Positions 47,502 through 57,607 of a stretch of 64,000 nt of DNA are shown piece after piece. This DNA is from Sphingobium trunci (GTDB taxonomy: Bacteria > Pseudomonadota > Alphaproteobacteria > Sphingomonadales > Sphingomonadaceae): assembly GCF_022664535.1 (NCBI RefSeq), contig NZ_JAKUJY010000006.1, positions 141,428-205,427 of the forward strand, given 5' to 3'. Below the pieces are notes generated by a model. It had not been told where the DNA came from. It ran no database searches and saw only the letters and a program-made list of their open reading frames with translations. How positions within the stretch are numbered: position 1 is the first letter of the stretch; the number at the start of each line of letters is the position of its first letter. The position numbers were made by a program, and so were the translations under genes.

Positions 47502-49130
47502 ATGCCCCATCACACGCCCCTGATCGGCACGATCGTCGCGGGCCTTGTCGTTGCCTTCATCATGGGCGCCATCGCCCATCGCCTGAAATTGTCGCCGCTC
47601 GTCGGCTATCTGATCGCGGGGATCATGGTCGGTCCCTTCACGCCGGGCTTCGTCGCCGATGCCGGCCTGGCCAATGAACTGGCCGAAATCGGCGTCATCC
47701 TGCTGATGTTCGGCGTCGGCCTCCATTTCTCTCTGCGCGACCTTCTGTCGGTCAAGAATATCGCGGTGCCCGGCGCCGTCGGCCAGATCGCGGTGGCGAC
47801 GCTGATGGGCATGGGGCTGGCGCATTTTATGGGCTGGCCGCTGATGGGGGGGCTTGTCTTCGGTCTCGCCCTCTCGGTCGCCAGCACCGTCGTTCTGCTC
47901 CGCGCCTTGCAAAGCGCCGATCTTGTCGAAACCCGCCGGGGCCGGATCGCGGTGGGATGGCTGATCGTCGAGGATCTGGTGATGGTGCTGGCGCTGGTCC
48001 TGCTCCCCGCGCTGGCTGGAGTGCTGAACAATGCCGACGCCTCGGCCGGGGCGGGGGACCTGCTCGCCCCGCTGCTCAGTACCCTGCTCAAGGTCGCCGG
48101 TTTCGTCGCGCTGATGCTGGTGGTCGGGCGGCGGGTGATCCCCTGGGCGCTGCACTGGGTCGTCCATAGCGGTTCGCGTGAGCTTTTCCGCCTCGCCGTC
48201 CTTGCCATAGCGCTGGGCGTTGCCTTCGGCGCCGCCGTGGCCTTCGACGTTTCCTTCGCGCTGGGCGCTTTCTTCGCGGGCATGATCCTGGGCGAAACCC
48301 CTCTCAGCCGCCGCGCCACCGAAGAAACGCTGCCGCTGAGAGACGCTTTCGCGGTCCTTTTCTTCGTCTCGGTGGGCATGTTGTTCAACCCGTCCGTCCT
48401 GATCGAACAGCCGCTGCCCTTGCTGGCCACCGTAGCGATCATCATCGTCGGCAAGTCGATCGCCGCCTTCGCCATCGTCCGCGCCTTCGGCTATCCCGGC
48501 GACACGGCCCTGACGATCGCGGCGAGCCTCGCCCAGATCGGCGAATTTTCCTTCATCCTGGCCTCGCTGGGCACCGCGCTGGGCGTCCTGCCCGCCGAGG
48601 CGCGCGACCTGATCCTGGCGGGAGCGATCGTCTCGATCTTCCTCAACCCGCTGATCTTTTCGTTGATCGTCCGGAGCAAGAAGGGTGAAGCAGAAGAGGC
48701 GGAAAAGACGCCGGAGCAGCCACGCATCGGCCATGTCATTCTGGTGGGATATGGCCGGGTCGGCAAGCTGATCGCTGCCCGGCTGGCCGAACGGAAGGTG
48801 CATTTCGTGGTGATGGAATCCGACCCCGATCGCGCCGAAGAAGCTGCGGATGCGGCCATGACCGTCATTCGCGGCAGCGCGCTGGAGGACCGCCATCTTC
48901 TCGCCGCCGGCATTTGCGAGGCCAAGCGCCTGCTGATCGCAGTGCCCGAGGGGTTCGAGGGGGGCGCCATCCACGAACATGCCCGCCACCTGAACCCCGA
49001 TCTGCAAGTCATCGCCCGCGCCCACTCCGACGCCGAAGTGGCGCATTTGGAGGGGCTGGGCGTTCCTCATGTCGTCATGGGCGAACGCGAGCTGGCCGCG
49101 CGGATGCTGACGCTCTGCGGGGTTGGTTAG
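47502..49130 (+). CDS. CPA2-family cation/H+ antiporter, YbaL-like
   Basis: A 542-residue transporter. About 12 membrane helices (1-395, with ASTVVLLRALQ and LGAFFAGMILGE) form the Na/H-exchanger domain, and a C-terminal RCK_N/TrkA-N domain (HVILVGYGRVGKLIAARLAE) binds NAD or other ligands. Such proteins exchange K+ or Na+ for protons in pH or osmotic control. The start at 47502 has GGAAAGAA upstream. A long out-of-frame reading before it is ignored. Confidence 0.92.
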   Translation: MPHHTPLIGTIVAGLVVAFIMGAIAHRLKLSPLVGYLIAGIMVGPFTPGFVADAGLANELAEIGVILLMFGVGLHFSLRDLLSVKNIAVPGAVGQIAVATLMGMGLAHFMGWPLMGGLVFGLALSVASTVVLLRALQSADLVETRRGRIAVGWLIVEDLVMVLALVLLPALAGVLNNADASAGAGDLLAPLLSTLLKVAGFVALMLVVGRRVIPWALHWVVHSGSRELFRLAVLAIALGVAFGAAVAFDVSFALGAFFAGMILGETPLSRRATEETLPLRDAFAVLFFVSVGMLFNPSVLIEQPLPLLATVAIIIVGKSIAAFAIVRAFGYPGDTALTIAASLAQIGEFSFILASLGTALGVLPAEARDLILAGAIVSIFLNPLIFSLIVRSKKGEAEEAEKTPEQPRIGHVILVGYGRVGKLIAARLAERKVHFVVMESDPDRAEEAADAAMTVIRGSALEDRHLLAAGICEAKRLLIAVPEGFEGGAIHEHARHLNPDLQVIARAHSDAEVAHLEGLGVPHVVMGERELAARMLTLCGVG

Positions 49131-49154
49131 GGCCGGTTCCAGCAGAACCGGCCC
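49130..49154. terminator. Hairpin between convergent antiporter and helicase genes
   Basis: Perfect 10-bp stem GGGCCGGTTC / GAACCGGCCC with a 5-base loop begins on the last base of the antiporter stop codon. No U tract on either side. Confidence 0.55.
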
Positions 49155-49162
49155 CGAATGCC

Positions 49163-50914
49163 CTATCCTCTGGGCTTGCGAGGACCGCCCCGCTGGGGAC
49201 CGCCCTTGAAGGGGCGCGGGCTGTGTGCGGGCGGACGGGGACCGCGATCGCCATTGGGGCGGCCCTTGCCGCGCGGCGGGCCTTCGCGGCGATTGTCGCG
49301 CGCCGCTTCGCGCGGCGTGCCCTCGATCTGCTCGATGGCGACTTCCGCGCCTTCATCGCTGGCCTCCCCGGTCCGCTTCACCGCGCCGATGAATCGAGAG
49401 GCGATGGTGCGGGGAATCTCGAACAGCGTTTCGTTGGCCGCGATGCGGATCGCGCCGATGTCCTGCCGCGACACATGCCCGCGACGGCAGATCAGCGGCA
49501 TGATCCAGCGCGGATCGGCATTCTGCCGCCGGCCGATATCCATGCGGAACCAGACCGTATCCTCGAAACCGGGGCGCGGCCCGTCGCGGCGCTGCGGCGC
49601 TTCGCTGGCGTCCAGCAACTCCTCAGGCGCGGGCAGGGCGGAGCGGGCGCTCTTCACCAGCATCGCGGCGATTTCCTTGGGCGATTTCTCGGCCAGCAAC
49701 TCGGCGCCCAGCGCCCAGTCCTGTTCGTCCAGTTCGGCGCGCTCCATCAGCTTTTCGCGCAGGCGGACATTGTCTTGCTCCTGAATCGCCTCCTTGCTGG
49801 GTGGCGTGCCCCATTCGACCGGAATCTTCGCCCCGCGCAGCATGGATTCGACCCGGCGGCGGCGCGGATAGGGGACGATCAGTACGGCGGTGCCCTTCTT
49901 GCCCGCGCGGCCGGTACGGCCCGAACGATGCTGCATCGTTTCTGCATCGCGCGGCAGTTCGACATGGATGACGAGGCTGAGGTTCGGCAGGTCGATGCCG
50001 CGCGCCGCTACGTCGGTTGCCACGCAGACCCGCGCCCGGCGGTCGCGCAGGGCCTGCAGCGCATGGTTGCGCTCATTCTGGCTATGCTCGCCCGACAGCG
50101 CCACGGCGGCAAAGCCCCGCTCGGTCAGGCTGGCATGCAAGTGCCGCACATTGTCACGCGTCGCGCAGAAGAGGATCGCCGTCTCCGCCTCATGATAACG
50201 CAGCAGGTTGACCACGGCATTTTCGATGTCTGCCGGGGCCACCGTCACCGCCTGATAGCTGATGTCGCCATGGCCGCGCTCGTCGCTGACCGTCGAGATG
50301 CGCAGCGCGTCCTTCTGATAGCGCCTCGCGAGCGAAACGATCGGTTTGGGCATGGTGGCGGAGAAGAGCAAAGTGCGGCGTTCTTCCGGCGCGCCGTCGA
50401 GAATCTCCTCCAGATCCTCGCGAAAGCCCATGTCGAGCATTTCGTCGGCTTCATCCAGCACCACGGTCTTGAGGCCCGACAGGTCCAGCGCGCCGCGTTC
50501 CAGATGGTCGCGCAGGCGACCCGGCGTGCCGACGACGATATGCGCGCCATGGCTGAGTGCCCGGCGTTCCTTGGCGGCGTCCATGCCGCCGACGCAGGTC
50601 GCGATGCGGGCGCGGGCCTCGCCGTAAAGCCATTCCAGTTCCCGGCTGACCTGCAAGGCCAGTTCGCGCGTCGGCGCGATGGCAAGGGCGAGCGGCTTGC
50701 CAGCGACGGGCAGACGATTCTGCTCGCCCAGCAATTCCTTCGCCATGGCAAGGCCGAAGGCGACCGTCTTGCCTGACCCGGTCTGCGCGGACACGATCAG
50801 GTCGCGGCCTTCGGCTTCCGGCAGGGTGACTTCGGCCTGCACCGGGGTCAATTGTTCATAGCCCTTCCGCGTCAACGCATCGGACAGCAGGGCGGGGAGA
50901 TGTTCAAAACTCAT
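49163..50914 (-). CDS. DEAD-box RNA helicase
   Basis: An ATP-dependent RNA helicase of 583 residues. Motifs read AQTGSGKT, PTRELALQ, GTPGRLRDH, DEADEMLDMGF, SATMP and HRSGRTGRAG. The C-terminal DbpA/CsdA-type RNA-binding fold is present (GHVSRQDIGAIRIAANETLFE), followed by a Arg/Gly-rich tail. A role in ribosome assembly or cold adaptation is likely. The start at 50914 is used; one at 50920 is also possible. Confidence 0.94.
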   Translation of the reverse strand: MSFEHLPALLSDALTRKGYEQLTPVQAEVTLPEAEGRDLIVSAQTGSGKTVAFGLAMAKELLGEQNRLPVAGKPLALAIAPTRELALQVSRELEWLYGEARARIATCVGGMDAAKERRALSHGAHIVVGTPGRLRDHLERGALDLSGLKTVVLDEADEMLDMGFREDLEEILDGAPEERRTLLFSATMPKPIVSLARRYQKDALRISTVSDERGHGDISYQAVTVAPADIENAVVNLLRYHEAETAILFCATRDNVRHLHASLTERGFAAVALSGEHSQNERNHALQALRDRRARVCVATDVAARGIDLPNLSLVIHVELPRDAETMQHRSGRTGRAGKKGTAVLIVPYPRRRRVESMLRGAKIPVEWGTPPSKEAIQEQDNVRLREKLMERAELDEQDWALGAELLAEKSPKEIAAMLVKSARSALPAPEELLDASEAPQRRDGPRPGFEDTVWFRMDIGRRQNADPRWIMPLICRRGHVSRQDIGAIRIAANETLFEIPRTIASRFIGAVKRTGEASDEGAEVAIEQIEGTPREAARDNRREGPPRGKGRPNGDRGPRPPAHSPRPFKGGPQRGGPRKPRG

Positions 50915-51182
50915 TATCATATCCGTGGAGTGCGACCCGTCTCTGCCGACGGCATCTTTATTCATTCGCCGGGCTGATCCGATATCGGTCGGCCCAACGT
51001 TCCTATCGGGGTGCGCTCCACGCTCTCATCCGTTCGGGCCGGGCCTTGCAAAGCCCCGCTCTATCTTTTGAAATGCAGACGGTGGAATAACCCGTTCTCT
51101 TGCCTTCAGAAAGGCAATGCGATCCGGCCCCAACCGGCCGGACAAGGAGCCCCTTATCACAAGGCTTCCCAAAAAAGAAGAA

Positions 51183-51213
51183 AGCCTCCTTCCCCGCGCG
51201 GAGGAAGGAGGCT
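51183..51213 (-). terminator. Intrinsic terminator after rplA
   Basis: A perfect 11-bp stem (51183-51193 with 51203-51213) around a 9-base loop is followed on the minus strand by a run of T (TTCTTCTTTTTT). It lies 25 bases past the rplA stop and ends the secE-nusG-rplK-rplA operon. No gene is seen in 50966-51182. Confidence 0.92.
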
Positions 51214-51237
51214 CCCCTTAACTGTTTGCGTCTGGGA

Positions 51238-51936
51238 TCAGACCGAAGCGACTTCTGCCACGTCCACCTTCACGCCCGGACCCATCGAGGAGGACAGGGC
51301 GATCTTGCGGACATATTTGCCCTTCGAACCCGAGGGCTTGGCCTTGACGATCGCATCGACGAACGCGTCGAAATTCTTGCGCAGGTCGGCAGCCGAGAAG
51401 CTGGCCTTGCCGAGGCCCGCATGGATGATGCCGGCCTTTTCGACGCGGAATTCGATCTGACCGCCCTTGGCGGCCTTGACCGCTTCGGCGACGTTCGGGG
51501 TGACGGTGCCGAGCTTCGGGTTCGGCATCAGGCCCTTGGGGCCCAGAACCTTGCCGAGGCGACCGACCAGACCCATCATGTCGGGGGTGGCGATCACGCG
51601 CTGGAAGTCGATGTTACCCGCCTGGATCGATTCGAGCAGGTCTTCGGCGCCCACCACGTCGGCGCCAGCGGCGGTCGCGGCTTCAGCCTTGTCGCCACGG
51701 GCGAACACGGCGACGCGGACGTCCTTGCCGGTGCCGGCGGGCAGGGTCACGACGCCACGGACCATCTGGTCGGCGTGACGCGGGTCGACGCCCAGGTTGA
51801 TCGCAATTTCGACGCTTTCGTCGAACTTGGCGGTCGCGTGGGTCTTGATGAGGCCCAGCGCTTCGTCAACGCCGTGCAGCTTTTCCTTGCCGATGGCAGC
51901 GGCCAGGGCCTTCGCCTTCTTCGTCAGCTTTGCCAT
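51238..51936 (-). CDS. rplA: 50S ribosomal protein L1
   Basis: A 232-residue protein of the L1 stalk. [25 protein letters not shown] and the N-terminal [11 protein letters not shown] are diagnostic. It is four bases after rplK. In other bacteria L1 represses its own operon by binding the rplK leader. rplJ and rplL do not follow here. Confidence 0.98.
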   Translation of the reverse strand: MAKLTKKAKALAAAIGKEKLHGVDEALGLIKTHATAKFDESVEIAINLGVDPRHADQMVRGVVTLPAGTGKDVRVAVFARGDKAEAATAAGADVVGAEDLLESIQAGNIDFQRVIATPDMMGLVGRLGKVLGPKGLMPNPKLGTVTPNVAEAVKAAKGGQIEFRVEKAGIIHAGLGKASFSAADLRKNFDAFVDAIVKAKPSGSKGKYVRKIALSSSMGPGVKVDVAEVASV

Positions 51937-51940
51937 GGTC

Positions 51941-52372
51941 TTAGCCCTCCACCACTTCGAGGCCCATCGCGCGGGCGGAGCCTTCGATGATCTTCGTCGC
52001 CGCGTCGATGTCGTTCGCGTTCAGGTCGGCCATCTTGGCCTGCGCGATCTCGGCAAGCTGCGAACGCTTGATCTTTCCGGCGGAAACCTTGCCCGGCTCC
52101 TTCGAGCCCGACTTCAGGTTGACGGCCTTCTTGATCAGGTAGGTGGCGGGCGGCTGCTTCGTGACGAAACTGAACGAACGGTCCGCATAGACGGTGATGA
52201 TGGTCGGCAGCGGGGTGCCCTTTTCCATCTTTTCCGTCGAGGCGTTGAACGCCTTGCAGAATTCCATGATGTTCACACCGCGCTGACCCAGCGCCGGACC
52301 GATCGGCGGCGAGGGGTTGGCGGCTCCAGCGGGCACCTGGAGCTTGATATAGCCCGTAATCTTCTTGGCCAT
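51941..52372 (-). CDS. rplK: 50S ribosomal protein L11
   Basis: A 143-residue factor-binding protein of the GTPase-associated centre, needed for RelA-type stringent response. [20 protein letters not shown] is the universal start, so 52372 is preferred over 52378. It lies downstream of nusG after a repeat-bearing 201-base gap. Confidence 0.98.
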   Translation of the reverse strand: MAKKITGYIKLQVPAGAANPSPPIGPALGQRGVNIMEFCKAFNASTEKMEKGTPLPTIITVYADRSFSFVTKQPPATYLIKKAVNLKSGSKEPGKVSAGKIKRSQLAEIAQAKMADLNANDIDAATKIIEGSARAMGLEVVEG

Positions 52373-52487
52373 TTTCACTCACTCTGTTGCTGGGAGAAGG
52401 GCAAGCCCGTCTCCCGGTTCAAGTTTAGCGGTCAAGCAGGGTCCCGAAGAACCCCTTCCGCACGACATTCCCCGAAGGGAATATTGC

Positions 52488-52561
52488 GTTCCTGCGAAAG
52501 CAGGAACCCAGGAGCGGCTTGCGCAGCGCCTGGAACCCTGGGCTCCTGCCTTGGCAGGAGC
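52488..52561. repeat. Intergenic palindromic repeat unit between nusG and rplK
   Basis: Two linked hairpins are present. GTTCCTGC-GAAA-GCAGGAAC lies at 52488-52507 and GCTCCTGCC-TT-GGCAGGAGC at 52542-52561, joined by CCCAGGAGCGG to CCTGGAACCCTGGG. This form (hairpin, ACCCAGG, CTGG-A, hairpin) is a scattered repeat type I recall in sphingomonads. In the transcript it would fold in the rplK leader. Confidence 0.65.
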
Positions 52562-52573
52562 ACAAGGGAATTC

Positions 52574-53110
52574 TTACTTCGAAAGCTCGACCTGCTCGAA
52601 GTCCAGCTCGACCGGCGTGGCGCGGCCGAAGATCGACACGGACACCTTGACGCGGTTCTTTTCGAAATCCAGCTCTTCGACCGTGCCGTTGAAGCTGGCG
52701 AAGGGGCCGTCCAGCACCTTGACGCTGTCGCCGATCTCGTAATCGACATTGACCTTGTGCTTGGGTGCGGCCTCGGCTTCCTTCTGGGCGCCGAAATAGC
52801 GCGCGGCCTCGCTCTCGCTGATCGCCTGCGGCTTGCCGGACGAACCCAGAAATCCTGTCACTTTTGGCGTGTTCTTGACGAGGTGATAGATATCGTCGTT
52901 CATCGCCAGCTTGGCGAGGACATAGCCGGGCATGAACTTGCGCTCGACCTGCACCTTCTTGCCGCGCTTCACCTCGGTCACGGTCTCGGTGGGGACTTCC
53001 ACCTGCTCGACCAGCTGGGAGAGGCCCATGCGCTCGGCTTCGGACAGGATCGATTCCTTGACCTTGTTCTCGAAGCCCGAATAGGCGTGGATGATGTACC
53101 AGCGCGCCAT
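52574..53110 (-). CDS. nusG: Transcription termination/antitermination factor NusG
   Basis: A 178-residue elongation factor. The NGN domain starts [20 protein letters not shown], and the KOW domain is [21 protein letters not shown]. It links RNA polymerase with Rho and the ribosome. It lies 60 bases after secE on the minus strand, the standard order. Confidence 0.98.
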   Translation of the reverse strand: MARWYIIHAYSGFENKVKESILSEAERMGLSQLVEQVEVPTETVTEVKRGKKVQVERKFMPGYVLAKLAMNDDIYHLVKNTPKVTGFLGSSGKPQAISESEAARYFGAQKEAEAAPKHKVNVDYEIGDSVKVLDGPFASFNGTVEELDFEKNRVKVSVSIFGRATPVELDFEQVELSK

Positions 53111-53170
53111 GTTACCGTCTCAAACTCCCGACCTTGGCGATTTGCTTGGAAATCGCGGCAATCAAAAAAC

Positions 53171-53377
53171 TCATGCTTGCCCGGCGGCGAATGCCAGCAG
53201 CCACTGAACGATCGCGCCGAAGAAGGTGTCGATGCCGAAGAAGAACAGGCCCAGCAGCGAGGTCATGATGACCACCATCACGCCCGTCATGATCGTCTCG
53301 CGGCCGGTGGGCCACACGATCTTGTTGGCTTCGGTCCGCACCTGATTGACGAATTCGCCCGGAGAAACCTTCGCCAT
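53171..53377 (-). CDS. secE: Preprotein translocase subunit SecE
   Basis: A 68-residue single-pass protein of the SecYEG channel. FVNQVRTEANKIVWPTGRET is the conserved amphipathic helix and the membrane helix follows (MTGVMVVIMTSLLGLFFFG). The start at 53377 is set by this family length; the open frame continues upstream without meaning. Confidence 0.97.
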   Translation of the reverse strand: MAKVSPGEFVNQVRTEANKIVWPTGRETIMTGVMVVIMTSLLGLFFFGIDTFFGAIVQWLLAFAAGQA

Positions 53378-53546
53378 CGCCTGTCTCAAACCCTTCGAAC
53401 AAACACCAAAGCGCGAAGCAACAGTCCGCCCTCCCGATCCCGCCCTGTCTGGCGTCCGGGGGTGCGGCCGCTGGCTCCGCGACCCATCTTCGCTTGGCGC
53501 CTTAGCCGCGAACCCTTGGTTCTGCAAGGTTTCATGGGCTAATGCT

Positions 53547-53622
53547 TGGCAGGAGTGGAGGGACTCGAACCCCCGGCATTCGGTTTTGGAGACCGACGCT
53601 CTACCAGCTGAGCTACACTCCT
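53547..53622 (-). tRNA. tRNA-Trp (CCA)
   Basis: The cloverleaf runs from 53622 to 53547 with an encoded CCA end. The acceptor arm is AGGAGTG/CACTCCT, the anticodon loop TCTCCAAAA gives anticodon CCA, and the T loop is GGTTCGAGTCC. It precedes secE, as in many bacteria. No gene is seen in 53378-53546. Confidence 0.98.
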
Positions 53623-53677
53623 GTGCCGGCGAAGGAGGGCGCTTTAACGTGGCCTGCCGGGTAGGGCAAGGGGGAAA

Positions 53678-54901
53678 TCAGAGGAAAACGCCGCCCTTCA
53701 TGATCTTGCGCGCGCGGCCCTGCACCGGCACCCGATTGAAGGGCGTGTTTCCCGCCTGCGCCGCCATTTTCGTCGAATCGACGATCCATGGCGTATCGGG
53801 ATCGATGAAGATCAGGTCCGCCGCGCTGCCCGGCGCGAAGCTTCCCGCATCGATGCCGAGTATCCTTGCGGGATTGGCGCTCAGCAGGGTCATCAGGCGA
53901 TTGAGCGACACATGGCCTTCGCGCACCAGATTGAGCGAAAGCGCGAGCAGCGTTTCCGCCCCCGCCATGCCGGGAGCCGCATCCGCGAAGGGAAGGCGTT
54001 TGTCCTCCGGCCCGCGCGGATCATGGCTGGATGTGATGACGTCGACCGTCCCGTCCGCCACTGCCCCGATCGACGCCTTGCGATCATCCTCCGACCGCAA
54101 TGGCGGGGAAAGGCGGGCAAAGGTTCGGAAATCCGTCACCGCATTGTCCGACAGGAACAGATAGGCCGGGCTGATGCCGCAGGTGACATTCAGACCTTCC
54201 GTCTTGGCGGCGCGGATCAGGTCGAAGCCCGCCTTGGTCGTCACCAGCCGGAAATGGATCGCCGCGCCCGTCACGCGCGCCAGCATGATGTCGCGGGCGA
54301 TCGCCATCGCCTCGGCACAGGCGGGCGCGTGCGGCAGGCCAAGCCGCGTTGCCGTCTCGCCGCTGGTGGCGACGGCCTTGCCAGCCAACCCGCTGTCCTC
54401 GGCATGGGTGATCACGGTCAGCCCCAGCCCGGAGGCGTAGGACAAGACTCGCATCATCACACCCGAATCGGCGATCCACTGGCGTCCCGTGCCGACGGCC
54501 TTGGCGCCTGCGGCCTGCATCATGCCGATCTCGGCCAGTTCGGTGCCCTTGAGGCCCCGCGTCGCCGCCGCGATCGGATGCACCCAGAAATCGGGTTTGC
54601 CCGCCCGCGTCGCCTGCCGGATGAGGCCTGCATCGTCCAAGGGCGAGGACTGGTCCGGCATCAGCGCCGCCCGCGTGATCCCGCCGAAATGGAAGGCAGG
54701 CTTGTCGGTCGCGAACACGCCCAGATCGATCAGGCCGGGCGCGACCACCATACCGCCCGCATCGATCGCCTCGACGTCGTCTGGCACTGCGACATCGCCC
54801 GCCCCGACGATCCGGTCGCCTTCGATCAGGATGACGCCGCTGCCGACGCCTTTGCCCGCCGGATCGGCCAGTTTCCCGTTGATGACGGCGAGCCTGCTCA
54901 T
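53678..54901 (-). CDS. Dihydroorotase-like protein lacking catalytic residues (PyrC')
   Basis: A 407-residue amidohydrolase-fold protein paired with aspartate carbamoyltransferase. The metal-binding HxH after the first strand (family PGLIDLHVHLREPG) is replaced by APGLIDLGVFATDKP, and the active-site block expected as TDHAPH reads SSHDPRGP. It therefore should not hydrolyse dihydroorotate. It matches the noncatalytic PyrC'/PyrX class that stabilises PyrB in Pseudomonas. Starts at 54907 or 54943 are possible, the latter overlapping pyrB. Confidence 0.88.
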   Translation of the reverse strand: MSRLAVINGKLADPAGKGVGSGVILIEGDRIVGAGDVAVPDDVEAIDAGGMVVAPGLIDLGVFATDKPAFHFGGITRAALMPDQSSPLDDAGLIRQATRAGKPDFWVHPIAAATRGLKGTELAEIGMMQAAGAKAVGTGRQWIADSGVMMRVLSYASGLGLTVITHAEDSGLAGKAVATSGETATRLGLPHAPACAEAMAIARDIMLARVTGAAIHFRLVTTKAGFDLIRAAKTEGLNVTCGISPAYLFLSDNAVTDFRTFARLSPPLRSEDDRKASIGAVADGTVDVITSSHDPRGPEDKRLPFADAAPGMAGAETLLALSLNLVREGHVSLNRLMTLLSANPARILGIDAGSFAPGSAADLIFIDPDTPWIVDSTKMAAQAGNTPFNRVPVQGRARKIMKGGVFL

Positions 54902-54933
54902 GCCCATCGAGTCCTTGCTATTGGCCGGGATAT

Positions 54934-55929
54934 TCAAGACCATCCCTGCACCCCACGCGCGCTGCGAGTGAGCACGTCCAGGCAGGCCATGCGAATGGCG
55001 ACCCCCATTTCCACCTGTTCGGTAATCGCCGACCGGTCAGGATTGTCCGCCACCGAACTCGAAATCTCGACGCCCCGGTTCATCGGGCCGGGATGCATCA
55101 CCAGGGCATTGGGCTTGGCGATGGCCAGCCGTTCCGGCGTCAGCCCGTAAAGCATATGATATTCCCGCGCCGAAGGGATGAAGGCCCCGTCCATCCGCTC
55201 ATTCTGGAGCCGCAGCATCATCACCACATCGGCCCCGTCCAGCCCCTCATCCATGGGATGATAGGGCGTTGCCCCCAGCATCTCGACCTCCGGCGGCATC
55301 AGCGTCGGCGGCGCGACTGCCCGCACCTGCGCGCCCAGAGCGGCGAGGCAGAGCATGTTCGACCGCGCCACCCGGCTGTGCAGCACATCGCCGCAGATCG
55401 CCACGATCAGCCCCTCGAACCCGCCCTTGCGCCGCCGGATGGTGAGCGCGTCGAGCAAGGCCTGCGTCGGGTGCTGGTGCCAGCCGTCGCCCGCATTCAG
55501 CACCGGGCAGTCCACCTTGCCCGCGATCAGCGCGACGGCGCCCGAACTGGCGTGGCGGATGACGATCACGTCGGCGGCCATGGCGTTCAGCGTCATGGCG
55601 GTGTCGATCAGCGTTTCGCCCTTCTTTACGCTGGACTGTCCGGCATGCATGTTGACCACGTCGGCGCCCAGCCGCTTGCCGGCAATCTCGAACGACAGCA
55701 GCGTGCGCGTGCTGTTCTCGAAAAAGGCGTTGATCTGCGTCATGCCCGTCAGCCGATCGTCATGCTTGCGCGCGCCGTTCCGGTTGCTCTTCGCCCAATG
55801 TTCCGCCTCATCGAGCAGGAAGCGGATTTCCCAAGGTTTCAGGTCCGCGATGGACAGCAGATGCCGATGCGGAAACAGCGCCCGGCCGGTCAGGTCGGGC
55901 GATGGGGACGGAACGGTGATGTCGGGCAT
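54934..55929 (-). CDS. pyrB: Aspartate carbamoyltransferase catalytic subunit
   Basis: Pyrimidine-synthesis enzyme of 331 residues. The carbamoyl-phosphate motif [12 protein letters not shown] (about 68-79) and [19 protein letters not shown] (aspartate domain) are present. The N-terminal extension (about 20 residues) is typical of the class that forms a complex with a PyrC-like partner. It is followed directly by that partner. The start at 55929 is preferred over the in-frame upstream codon. Confidence 0.96.
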   Translation of the reverse strand: MPDITVPSPSPDLTGRALFPHRHLLSIADLKPWEIRFLLDEAEHWAKSNRNGARKHDDRLTGMTQINAFFENSTRTLLSFEIAGKRLGADVVNMHAGQSSVKKGETLIDTAMTLNAMAADVIVIRHASSGAVALIAGKVDCPVLNAGDGWHQHPTQALLDALTIRRRKGGFEGLIVAICGDVLHSRVARSNMLCLAALGAQVRAVAPPTLMPPEVEMLGATPYHPMDEGLDGADVVMMLRLQNERMDGAFIPSAREYHMLYGLTPERLAIAKPNALVMHPGPMNRGVEISSSVADNPDRSAITEQVEMGVAIRMACLDVLTRSARGVQGWS

Positions 55930-55981
55930 GAACCGACCCTTTAGGCGAGCGCAAGGGCGAGGGCAAGCCAGCAAGGGCAGC

Positions 55982-57607
55982 TCAGCTGCGTCCGAGCCAC
56001 CGTCCTGGAAGCGCCCGGTCCTTCAACACCACCCGCGCGGCATTATGGCCCGGCGCGCCGGTGACACCGCCACCGGGATGGGTACCGGCCCCACACATGT
56101 AAAGCCCCTTGAGCGGTCCGCGATAGGCGCCATGACCCAGCACCGGCCGTGCTGCCCAGAGCTGGTCCAGCGTCATATTGCCATGCATGATGTCGCCGCC
56201 GACCAGACCGAATTTCCGCTCCAGGTCCAGCGGCGAGAGGATATCGCGTGCGATCACCGATCGCGCGAAGCCCGGCGCAAGGGCTTCCACCGTCGCGATG
56301 ACATGGTCCGCTGCCGCCTCCCGCTCATCGTCCCAGCTTCGTCCTTCGGGAAGCTCTGGCGCGAATTGCTGGCAGAAGAGGCTCGCCACATGGCAACCCT
56401 GCGGCGCAAGGCTTTCATCGACTGTCGAGGGGATCAGCATTTCGACGATCGGCTCGCGCGACCAGCCGTCGCGCTTCGCGTCCATGAAGGCGCGGTCCAT
56501 ATAGCCGAGCGTCGGCGCTATGGTGATGCCCGACTGATGATGCTCCCCCACGCCCGGCAGGCAGGGGAAGTCCGGCAGCGCCGACAGCGCCACATTCATG
56601 CGAAAGGTGCCCGAAGCGGCCTTGAACCCCCGGATGCGTTTCAGGAAGTCCGCGGGCAGATCGCTGGAACCCATCAGCCGCTCATAGAGCAGCTTCGGCC
56701 CGACATTGCCGATCACAGCGCCGCCGATCACCTCTTCGCCGCTTTCCAGCCTGACGCCCACGGCGCGCTGGCCATCCACCAATATTTTCGCCACTGGCGC
56801 TTCCAGGCTGATCTCCACCCTCATGGTACGCACGACCCGCGCCATGATCTGGGTGATCGCGCCCATGCCGCCGACGCTGTGACCCCATGCGCCTTTCTTC
56901 CCGTTCACCTCACCGAAGACATGGTGCAGCAGCACATAGGCGCTCCCCGGCGCATCGGGCGACGCATAATTCCCCACCACCGCGTCAAAGCCGAAAGCCG
57001 CCTTGACGGCTTCGCTCTCGAACCAGCCGTCCAGGAAACCGCGTGCCGATCTGGTGAACAGCTCCAGCACGTCGCGCTGCTGCTCCAGCGAAAGCGCGCC
57101 GAGCCGCCTCCCTTGCTTGAGGGCGCTCACGATCATCGACAGGCCGTCCCCGGCATTGGGGGGCGCTTGCAGAGCCATGTCGCGCAACACATCCGCGACC
57201 ACTTCCAGCGCGGCATAATAAGCGGGCAGGGCAGCGGCGTCCTTCGCGCTGAACTTCGCGAATTCGGCTTGCGTCCGCTCGACCCCGCCGCCCAGCTTCA
57301 GATAGCGGCCGTCGGGCTGGGGGAAGAAATTGCTGATCGGCCGCTCGATCACGCGATAGCCATGCTCGACGAGCCGCATGTCGCGTATCACCTTGGGATG
57401 AAGCAGGCTGACGGTATAGCTCGCCACGGAGTTGCGGAAGCCGGGATGAAATTCCTCGGTCACGGCCGCGCCGCCGACGATATTCCGCCGTTCGAGGATG
57501 CGAACCTTATAGCCGGCCCGCGCCAGGTAGAAGGCGCAAACCAGCCCATTATGTCCCGCTCCGATGATGATCGCGTCGTAGCGCTTCGTCACGCGGCCCT
57601 TCTCCAT
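55982..57607 (-). CDS. Phytoene-desaturase-like FAD oxidoreductase
   Basis: A 541-residue NAD(P)/FAD-dependent protein of the CrtI/PYROXD2 type. The FAD motif [20 protein letters not shown] starts at about residue 12, followed by [16 protein letters not shown]. The C-terminal [16 protein letters not shown] closes the site. No other carotenoid genes are adjacent, so it may act on another lipid or isoprenoid. Its upstream region holds a 20-base inverted repeat (57830-57849). Confidence 0.9.
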   Translation of the reverse strand: MEKGRVTKRYDAIIIGAGHNGLVCAFYLARAGYKVRILERRNIVGGAAVTEEFHPGFRNSVASYTVSLLHPKVIRDMRLVEHGYRVIERPISNFFPQPDGRYLKLGGGVERTQAEFAKFSAKDAAALPAYYAALEVVADVLRDMALQAPPNAGDGLSMIVSALKQGRRLGALSLEQQRDVLELFTRSARGFLDGWFESEAVKAAFGFDAVVGNYASPDAPGSAYVLLHHVFGEVNGKKGAWGHSVGGMGAITQIMARVVRTMRVEISLEAPVAKILVDGQRAVGVRLESGEEVIGGAVIGNVGPKLLYERLMGSSDLPADFLKRIRGFKAASGTFRMNVALSALPDFPCLPGVGEHHQSGITIAPTLGYMDRAFMDAKRDGWSREPIVEMLIPSTVDESLAPQGCHVASLFCQQFAPELPEGRSWDDEREAAADHVIATVEALAPGFARSVIARDILSPLDLERKFGLVGGDIMHGNMTLDQLWAARPVLGHGAYRGPLKGLYMCGAGTHPGGGVTGAPGHNAARVVLKDRALPGRWLGRS

